Shown piece by piece: positions 1 to 4,107 of a stretch of DNA of 5,556 nucleotides. The notes below the pieces were generated by a model. That model was not told where the DNA came from, searched no databases, and worked only from the letters and a program-made list of their open reading frames with translations. Within the stretch, counting starts at the first letter, position 1. Every line of letters begins with the position of its first letter. Made by a program: the position numbers and the translations under genes. The stretch is from the NCBI GenBank assembly GCA_900544655.1, contig UQWE01000087.1, positions 1 through 5,556 on the forward strand, in the 5' to 3' direction. Origin of the DNA: an uncultured Coriobacteriaceae bacterium (GTDB lineage: Bacteria > Actinomycetota > Coriobacteriia > Coriobacteriales > Atopobiaceae).

Positions 1-962
1 GTGGTGATGCCCCGCCCCCCGAGGGCGGCTGTCCGCCACGAGCCGTGTGTGCTCGAGCGTGAACGTCGCGAGCCTGCGCGCTGGCATCAACATGGACGCC
101 GTCCTCATGGCAGCCCAGACCATCATCGACGCCGCCAAGCTCACGGCGGACCGCGATTCCGTTGGCGCCTCCAAGTTCGTCTGCTTCGCCAACATGGTCG
201 AGGACTCGCCGTTCATGGCGGGCGCCATCCATGGCTCTGGCGAGGAGGCACGTCTCCGGCCCCGGCGTCATGGCGGCGGCCCTCGCCGAGCTCCCCGAGA
301 CGGCCGACATGATGGAGGTCGCGGAGCGCATCAAGCAGACCGCCTTCAAGATCACCCGCGCCGGCGAGCTCATGAGCCGCCAGGCGGCAAGCCGTCTGGG
401 CGTCGAGAAGGGCATCGTCGACCTGTCCCTCGCCCCCACCCCCGCCATCGGCGACTCCGTCGCACGCATCCTCGAGATCATCGGCGTCGGCCAGTGTGGT
501 GGGCCGGGCACCACGTGCGCCCTCGCCATGCTCAACGATGCCGTCAAGAAGGGCGGCGTCATGGCGAGCTCCAGCGTCGGCGGCCTGTCCGGCGCCTTCA
601 TCCCGGTCTCCGAGGACGCCGGAATGATCGACGCCGCCGAGGCCGGCGCGCTCTCCCTCGAGAAGCTCGAGGCCATGACCTGCGTGTGCTCCGTCGGCCT
701 CGACATGATCGCCGTCCCGGGCGACACGCCGGTCGAGGCGATCGCCGGCATCATTGCCGACGAGATGGCCATCGGTGTCATCAACAACAAGACCACCGCC
801 GTTCGCCTCATCCCCGCCATCGGCAAGGCCGAGGGCGACTGCGTCGAGTTCGGCGGCCTCTTTGGCCGCGCTCCGGTCATGCACGTGAACCCCAACGCTG
901 GTCACGTCCTGGCACACCGCGGCGGCCGCTTCCCGGCCCCGCTCAACTCCCTCAAGAACTAG
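1..962 (+). pseudogene. PFL family protein (UPF0210/DUF711), 5' end outside the window, two frameshifts
   Basis: This is the C-terminal two thirds of a UPF0210 (DUF711, PFL) protein, a conserved family of about 445 residues with no established biochemical role. Family motifs seen are VCSSVNVAS, AGINMDAV, FANMVEDSPFMAGA, VSGPGV, TAFKITR, IVDLSLAPTP, GDSVARILE, KKGGVMASSSVGGLSGAF, IPVSEDAGMI, CSVGLDMIAVP, IGVINNKTTAVR and a PAPLNSLKN end before TAG at 960-962. They are split across three frames: frame 1 to about 27, frame 2 from about 29 to 250, frame 3 from 252 to the stop. The first shift fits one extra G near 28 (PRA in frame 1, then LSATSRVC in frame 2). The second fits loss of about 20 bases between 248 and 252, removing the INVG that normally precedes VSGPGV. 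The family's usual partner, a small ACT-domain protein, would lie upstream and is not visible. Family identity is very likely; real decay versus sequence error cannot be decided here. Confidence 0.85.
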
Positions 963-983
963 GCGGCGGCGAGGCAAGGCAAG

Positions 984-2150
984 ATGTCAGACGATCAGCG
1001 CGAGAGCGACCTGGACGCATCGTTCGAGTCGGCCGATGCGCCCGAGTTGAACAACGCCGCCGAGACGAACGAGAAGCTCGCCGAGGCCCATATTGACACC
1101 GAGACGGAAGCGCAGGCGGAGACGCCCGCGCTTCCGCGCGTGCTTAGGTGGATCCTCCTCGTGGACGCCCGCGCATCCGTCATAGCCAGCGCGGTTGCCG
1201 TCGTCGCCGTCATCGCCCTCGTCTTTGGTATCGCACACACGAAGAACGATTCTGTGGCAGCTCGCCAGGGAGAACCCGTCGGTGTCCTCAGCGCTCGAGT
1301 GTCTGCGCCGCCCTCAAGCGGAGCCTCCTTCGCGGACAGCCTAATCTCGACAGGGTTTTCCGCCCCCGAGGACCCAGCAGGCATCATCGTCTCGGGTGCC
1401 AGCGTCACCAATGACAAAATTGTCCCCCTTCGTCACGCGACCGATGCCATCGAAGACGCGGGCTACAAGGTTGGCTATGTCCTGCTAGACGTCAACACCG
1501 GTGCGACCATCAGCTACAACGCAGACACCGCCTTCTACTCCGCAAGCTCACTCAAGGGGCCTTATGTCGCCGCACTCGCGCGCTATGGTCTGGGCGATGG
1601 CATCGAATCCCTCTCAGGCCTCGTCTCCGCGACGATTGAGCAGTCTGACAACGCCGCCTACGCCATCTTACGCGGGAGCAACGGCAACGACGTCATGCGA
1701 CAGCTCATTGACGAGGCGGGCGCGGAGAACCTGCCGGTAACGGCGGCGACCAGCGACATCGACTCTGCCATGCAGACGCTCAGCGTCGCGAGCATCGCGG
1801 ACAATAACTACGAGTTCGTGACACCCAACCAGTTGCTTTCTATGTGGGCGCTCTGTGGCCAATACCTTGCCAGCAACGAGCCGGGCGCCGCCTATCTCGC
1901 AAGCGAATTCGCCATACCGGAGACCTCTGCGATCAGGTACGTGGGCAGAGCCTTTGGCAGCACCTGGTCAAAGGCTGGTTGGTACCCCAGCGAGGGCGGC
2001 TCCCTCTCAACCACGGTCGATGCCGGCATGGTGCGTGAGGAGACCGGCGACGTGGTCCTCGCCGTAATGACCAACAAGGGCTCGGACTTCTCCGTTATCG
2101 ACAGCATCGTGCTCGAGCTTCTTGAGCTCCACGAACATATGGTGGGTTAA
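984..2150 (+). CDS. membrane-anchored serine hydrolase, beta-lactamase/PBP-like fold
   Basis: The protein has 388 residues and is probably an extracytoplasmic serine hydrolase of the beta-lactamase/DD-peptidase superfamily, closest in style to the Beta-lactamase2 (class A-like) domain. Residues 1-50 are acidic and low-complexity, rich in Glu, Asp and Ala. Basic residues at 52, 55 and 63 precede one membrane segment at about 64-84, giving a cytoplasmic N-terminus (signal anchor, no lipobox). Residues 85-145 form an Ala/Ser/Pro-containing spacer. In the domain, VGYVLLDVNTGATISYN (163-179) is the first strand pair, S188-S-L-K191 is the SxxK nucleophile motif, S221-D-N223 is the SDN motif, and K330-A-G332 stands where KTG is expected. 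The 33-residue gap from SxxK to SDN is short compared with about 60 in TEM-type enzymes, and I see no ExxLN omega-loop motif, so efficient beta-lactam hydrolysis is doubtful. The ATG follows a weak purine-rich stretch (971-983), 21 bases after the PFL stop, so co-transcription is possible. The substrate is unknown. Confidence 0.82.
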   Translation: MSDDQRESDLDASFESADAPELNNAAETNEKLAEAHIDTETEAQAETPALPRVLRWILLVDARASVIASAVAVVAVIALVFGIAHTKNDSVAARQGEPVGVLSARVSAPPSSGASFADSLISTGFSAPEDPAGIIVSGASVTNDKIVPLRHATDAIEDAGYKVGYVLLDVNTGATISYNADTAFYSASSLKGPYVAALARYGLGDGIESLSGLVSATIEQSDNAAYAILRGSNGNDVMRQLIDEAGAENLPVTAATSDIDSAMQTLSVASIADNNYEFVTPNQLLSMWALCGQYLASNEPGAAYLASEFAIPETSAIRYVGRAFGSTWSKAGWYPSEGGSLSTTVDAGMVREETGDVVLAVMTNKGSDFSVIDSIVLELLELHEHMVG

Positions 2151-2155
2151 CGAAC

Positions 2156-3100
2156 CTAGAACTCGCCCACGAATCTGACCTCAGGCTCGAGCTCGACGTC
2201 GAACTGACGCTTGACCTCGTCCTGGACATGGGAGATGACGGCACGCACGTCGGCCGCCGTGGCACCGCCAAGGTTCACGACGAAGCCCGCATGCTTGGTC
2301 GAGACCGCGGCTCCCCCCACCTGGTAGCCCTTGAGGCCGGCATCGCTGATGAGCTTGCCGGCGAAGTGGCCCTCAGGGCGCTTGAAGGTCGAACCCGCGC
2401 TGCCATACTCAAGCGGCTGCTTGGACTGGCGCGCCTCCGTAAGCTCGGTCACGCGATCCGCGATCTGGGCGTAGTCGCCCGGCTCGAGCTTGAACGTGGC
2501 GGAGAGCACCACAAGACCCTCGGTGCGCACGCGGCTCGTGCGATAGCCCATCTCGAGCTGATCGGCCGGAATCTCCTCGACATAGCCACTCGGCATGAGG
2601 CAGCGGACGCTCTCGAGGACATCGGCGCAGCAACCGTCATAGGCGCCGGCGTTCATGAAGACGGCACCGCCCACGCTGCCCGGGATGCCGCAGGCAAACT
2701 CAAGGCCCGTTAGGCCGAGGGAAGCCGCGAGCTTGGAAACGTCCGCGATGGCGGCGCCCGCCTCGCAGAGGACCTCGCAGGTCTCGCGTGGATCACCCAA
2801 CAGCAGGATGTCGTTGAGCGCGCCGGCGCAGTCGATCATGACGCCACGATAGCCTCTGTCGCCCACGAGCAGGTCAGAACCCAGGCCGAGCAGAAAGTGC
2901 GGCACACCCGTGTCAGCGCAGGCGCGCGTGACGCGGACAAGCTCGTCCTCCGTCGCGGGCGTCACGAACAGGTCCGCCGGGCCACCGACGCCAAACGTGG
3001 TGTGGGCGCTCATCGGCTCGTCACGACGGACGGAATCCGCGCCCACCACGCTCTCGAGGGCATGGGCAAGGGCGGAGATCTTCTCGGAATCCTGGGACAT
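2156..3100 (-). CDS. murB: UDP-N-acetylenolpyruvoylglucosamine reductase (UDP-N-acetylmuramate dehydrogenase)
   Basis: MurB is a cytoplasmic FAD enzyme that reduces UDP-GlcNAc-enolpyruvate to UDP-MurNAc with NADPH, the second committed step of peptidoglycan synthesis. The 314 residues fit the shorter type II enzymes. The FAD-binding domain shows HTTFGVGGPADLFV (33-46), LGLGSDLLVGDRGYRG (71-86; Asp76 where Asn is usual) and GLEFACGIPGSVGGAVFMNA (132-151). Catalytic positions are Y186-R187 (in GYRTSRV), Ser237 in AGSTFKRP as the proton donor, and Glu307 in LEPEVRFVG; GLKGYQVGGAAVS and KHAGFVVN (269-276) are also present. The ATG at 3100 is chosen because GAGGAGG lies just upstream; a GTG at 3124 would add eight residues but put that Shine-Dalgarno sequence inside the gene. 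murB converges on the serine hydrolase gene and diverges from the riboflavin operon. No key residue is missing, so it is probably functional and essential. Confidence 0.97.
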   Translation of the reverse strand: MSQDSEKISALAHALESVVGADSVRRDEPMSAHTTFGVGGPADLFVTPATEDELVRVTRACADTGVPHFLLGLGSDLLVGDRGYRGVMIDCAGALNDILLLGDPRETCEVLCEAGAAIADVSKLAASLGLTGLEFACGIPGSVGGAVFMNAGAYDGCCADVLESVRCLMPSGYVEEIPADQLEMGYRTSRVRTEGLVVLSATFKLEPGDYAQIADRVTELTEARQSKQPLEYGSAGSTFKRPEGHFAGKLISDAGLKGYQVGGAAVSTKHAGFVVNLGGATAADVRAVISHVQDEVKRQFDVELEPEVRFVGEF

Positions 3101-3104
3101 GGGT

Positions 3105-3111
3105 CCTCCTC
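3105..3111 (-). promoter_or_regulatory. murB ribosome binding site (decides the start)
   Basis: Read on the - strand this is GAGGAGG, a near-perfect Shine-Dalgarno sequence four bases before the ATG at 3100. It favours that ATG over the in-frame GTG at 3124. Confidence 0.85.
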
Positions 3112-3128
3112 GGGCTACGCGCACGGCC

Positions 3129-3238
3129 GCGCGTCAATAGGCGATGGTGTCAGTAGCCGGCAATACAACCCCAGGCTGTTCGCACGGCAAGCATCTTGTT
3201 CTCTCCGCTGAAGTTTACCCGCCCTTTTGCGCGTCAAT
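3129..3238 (+). repeat. two 10-base direct copies of GCGCGTCAAT, 100 bases apart
   Basis: GCGCGTCAAT occurs at 3129-3138 and again at 3229-3238, both in the divergent intergenic region. The second copy lies within TTTGC-N8-GCAAA (3226-3243), a small inverted repeat. On the - strand each reads ATTGACGCGC and so contains a TTGACG, but neither has a good -10 at the right distance. They could be protein-binding sites or chance. Confidence 0.4.
3162..3190 (-). promoter_or_regulatory. candidate murB promoter
   Basis: On the - strand TTGCCG (3190-3185; 4 of 6 to TTGACA) and TGTATT (3167-3162; 4 of 6 to TATAAT) are separated by 17 bases, the ideal sigma-70-type spacing. Transcription would start near 3155, giving a leader of about 55 bases that carries the strong ribosome binding site. 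This is a consensus match by eye only. Confidence 0.4.
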
Positions 3239-3314
3239 GCAAACTCCGCATTCAGGCGGGGCGCGGCGCTTGTCGCGAGCCCCAGCCCACGTCCGCCACC
3301 GCCCAAGAGTCCCC

Positions 3315-3334
3315 CGCGCAAAACCTCTTGCGCG
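3315..3334. repeat. perfect 7-bp inverted repeat overlapping the candidate rib promoter -35
   Basis: CGCGCAA (3315-3321) and TTGCGCG (3328-3334) are exact reverse complements around the six-base spacer AACCTC. No T-run follows, so a terminator is unlikely. The right arm covers the candidate -35 hexamer, so an operator is possible. TTGCGCG also occurs at 3227-3233. Confidence 0.5.
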
Positions 3335-3355
3335 CCATGGGCAATGTGCTAGCCT
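3328..3355 (+). promoter_or_regulatory. weak candidate promoter for the riboflavin operon
   Basis: TTGCGC (3328-3333) and TAGCCT (3350-3355) are 16 bases apart; each matches only three of six consensus bases. Position supports it more than sequence: transcription would start near 3362, just before the first riboswitch helix. The true promoter may be another element nearby. Confidence 0.3.
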
Positions 3356-3365
3356 ATCGGTGTCA

Positions 3366-3499
3366 GTTTCAGGGCGGGGCGAAATTCCCCACTGGCGGTA
3401 ACTGGTGGCAAAGAGCCAACCAGAAGCCCGCGACCCGCGGATACGCGGTCGATCCGGTGAGAATCCGGGGCCAACGGTCACAGTCCGGATGGAAGAAAC
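3366..3499 (+). ncRNA. FMN riboswitch (RFN element)
   Basis: This is a cis-acting RNA that binds flavin mononucleotide and lowers expression of riboflavin genes. Almost every conserved RFN block is present in order: AGGGCGGGGCGAAATTCCCC (3371-3390), ACTGGCGGTAA, AGCCCGCGACCC (3425-3436), GATCCGGTGAGAATCCGGGG (3451-3470), CCAACGGT and AGTCCGGATGG. The closing helix P1 is GTTTC (3366-3370) with GAAAC (3495-3499). The variable arms fold well: CTGGTGGC (3402-3409) with GCCAACCAG (3415-3423, one bulged A), and CCGCG (3435-3439) with CGCGG (3444-3448) around a four-base loop. There is no terminator hairpin with a T-run before the downstream ATG at 3511, and the ribosome binding site directly abuts P1, so control of translation initiation is the likelier mechanism (inference). 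Confidence 0.97.
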
Positions 3500-3504
3500 G
3501 GAGG
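3500..3504 (+). promoter_or_regulatory. ribU ribosome binding site, directly abutting riboswitch helix P1
   Basis: GGAGG lies six bases before the ATG at 3511 and begins on the base after the 3' strand of P1 (3495-3499). This fixes the ribU start and places ribosome access next to the ligand-stabilised helix. Confidence 0.8.
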
Positions 3505-3510
3505 CCACTT

Positions 3511-4080
3511 ATGGCTACTTCCACGCACGCAAACTCACACGCAACCACCGGCTCCACGTCGGGCGGCTGGTCGACCCAGCGCATCGCCATCTGCGCACTG
3601 TTCGTCGCCGTCTCGATGATCGTCAGCTACATGGAGATCCCGGTTCCGCCGGTCGCGTGGCTGAAGTACGACCCGTCCGGCGCCGTCTGCCTCGTCGCCG
3701 GCCTCGCCTTCGGCACGGGCACGGGCGCCATCGTGAGCGTCCTGTCCTGGCTTCCCCACCTCTTCATGAATCCGTGGGGCGGCCTCATGGGCATCCTCTG
3801 CACGCTCGCGCTCGTCGTCCCTGCCTCGCTCGTATACGAGCGCAAGCAGACCGTCGCTGGCGCCGCCACCGGCATGGCGCTCGGCGCCGTCGCCACCCTC
3901 ATCGTCGCCTGCGGAGCCAACATCGTCATCACCCCGATCTACACCCCCACGATGACTTCGGCCGACGTCATGGCCATGATCGTGCCGGTGCTGCTGCCCT
4001 TCAACATCATCAAGGTCGCGCTCAACTGTGCCGTGACTGCCGTGGTGTTCAAGCCCGTCTCCAGGCTCGTGAGCAGGTAA
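3511..4080 (+). CDS. ribU: riboflavin ECF transporter substrate-binding S component
   Basis: RibU is the membrane protein that captures riboflavin with high affinity; with two ATPases and the EcfT scaffold it forms an energy-coupling factor importer. The 189 residues are typical for an S component. After a Ser/Thr-rich cytoplasmic N-terminus (1-20), hydrophobic segments lie at about 24-40, 57-82, 91-108, 115-143 and 155-180; the longer ones probably hold extra helices to give the usual six. ALFVA (29-33) fits the AxxxA motif by which S components contact EcfT. WLKYDPSG (50-57), NIVITPIYTP (137-146) and PFNIIKVALN (163-172) resemble RibU ligand-site and last-helix regions. The FMN riboswitch just upstream strongly supports riboflavin or a close flavin as substrate. 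The start rests on GGAGG at 3500-3504; upstream in-phase starts would translate through the riboswitch and are rejected. The ATPase gene follows in the same operon. Roseoflavin or FMN as an additional ligand cannot be excluded. Confidence 0.93.
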   Translation: MATSTHANSHATTGSTSGGWSTQRIAICALFVAVSMIVSYMEIPVPPVAWLKYDPSGAVCLVAGLAFGTGTGAIVSVLSWLPHLFMNPWGGLMGILCTLALVVPASLVYERKQTVAGAATGMALGAVATLIVACGANIVITPIYTPTMTSADVMAMIVPVLLPFNIIKVALNCAVTAVVFKPVSRLVSR

Positions 4081-4107
4081 TTGACCGCCTCGCCTAACAG
4101 CGCGCCC

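Larger units (their letters stand above)
3101..3365. other. divergent intergenic control region between murB and the riboflavin operon
   Basis: This 265-base stretch separates two divergent genes. Open frames crossing it have no recognisable protein content; the one in phase with ribU merely extends ribU upstream through the riboswitch. It is less GC-rich in patches and holds the two candidate promoters, a 7-bp inverted repeat at 3315-3334 and a 10-base direct repeat at 3129 and 3229. I see no tRNA, no convincing small gene and no GC hairpin followed by a T-run. Confidence 0.7.

Noticed and set aside
220..262. Programmed ribosomal frameshift in the PFL gene
   Set aside because: There is no slippery heptamer, and residues required by the family are missing at the junction, which a frameshift would not explain.
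213..977. Long - strand open frame opposite the PFL gene
   Set aside because: It is a mirror of a GC-rich coding region; its protein is Asp/Gly/Ala/His-rich low complexity, while the + strand matches a known family.
2115..2129. Terminator hairpin at the end of the serine hydrolase gene
   Set aside because: The five-bp stem lies inside the coding sequence and is not followed by a T-run on either strand.
2228..2713. + strand open frame inside murB
   Set aside because: It has no family resemblance and is fully explained by the codon bias of murB on the other strand.
3101..3124. GTG start for murB eight codons upstream
   Set aside because: The strong GAGGAGG lies between it and the ATG at 3100, so it serves the ATG.
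3212..3237. - strand promoter TTGACG...TAAACT for murB
   Set aside because: The hexamers are individually good, but the 14-base spacing is too short; the pair at 3190-3162 has 17.
3196..3510. Upstream extension of ribU in the same frame (294-residue version)
   Set aside because: It translates through the FMN riboswitch, has no ribosome binding site, and the ATG at 3511 has GGAGG at the right distance.
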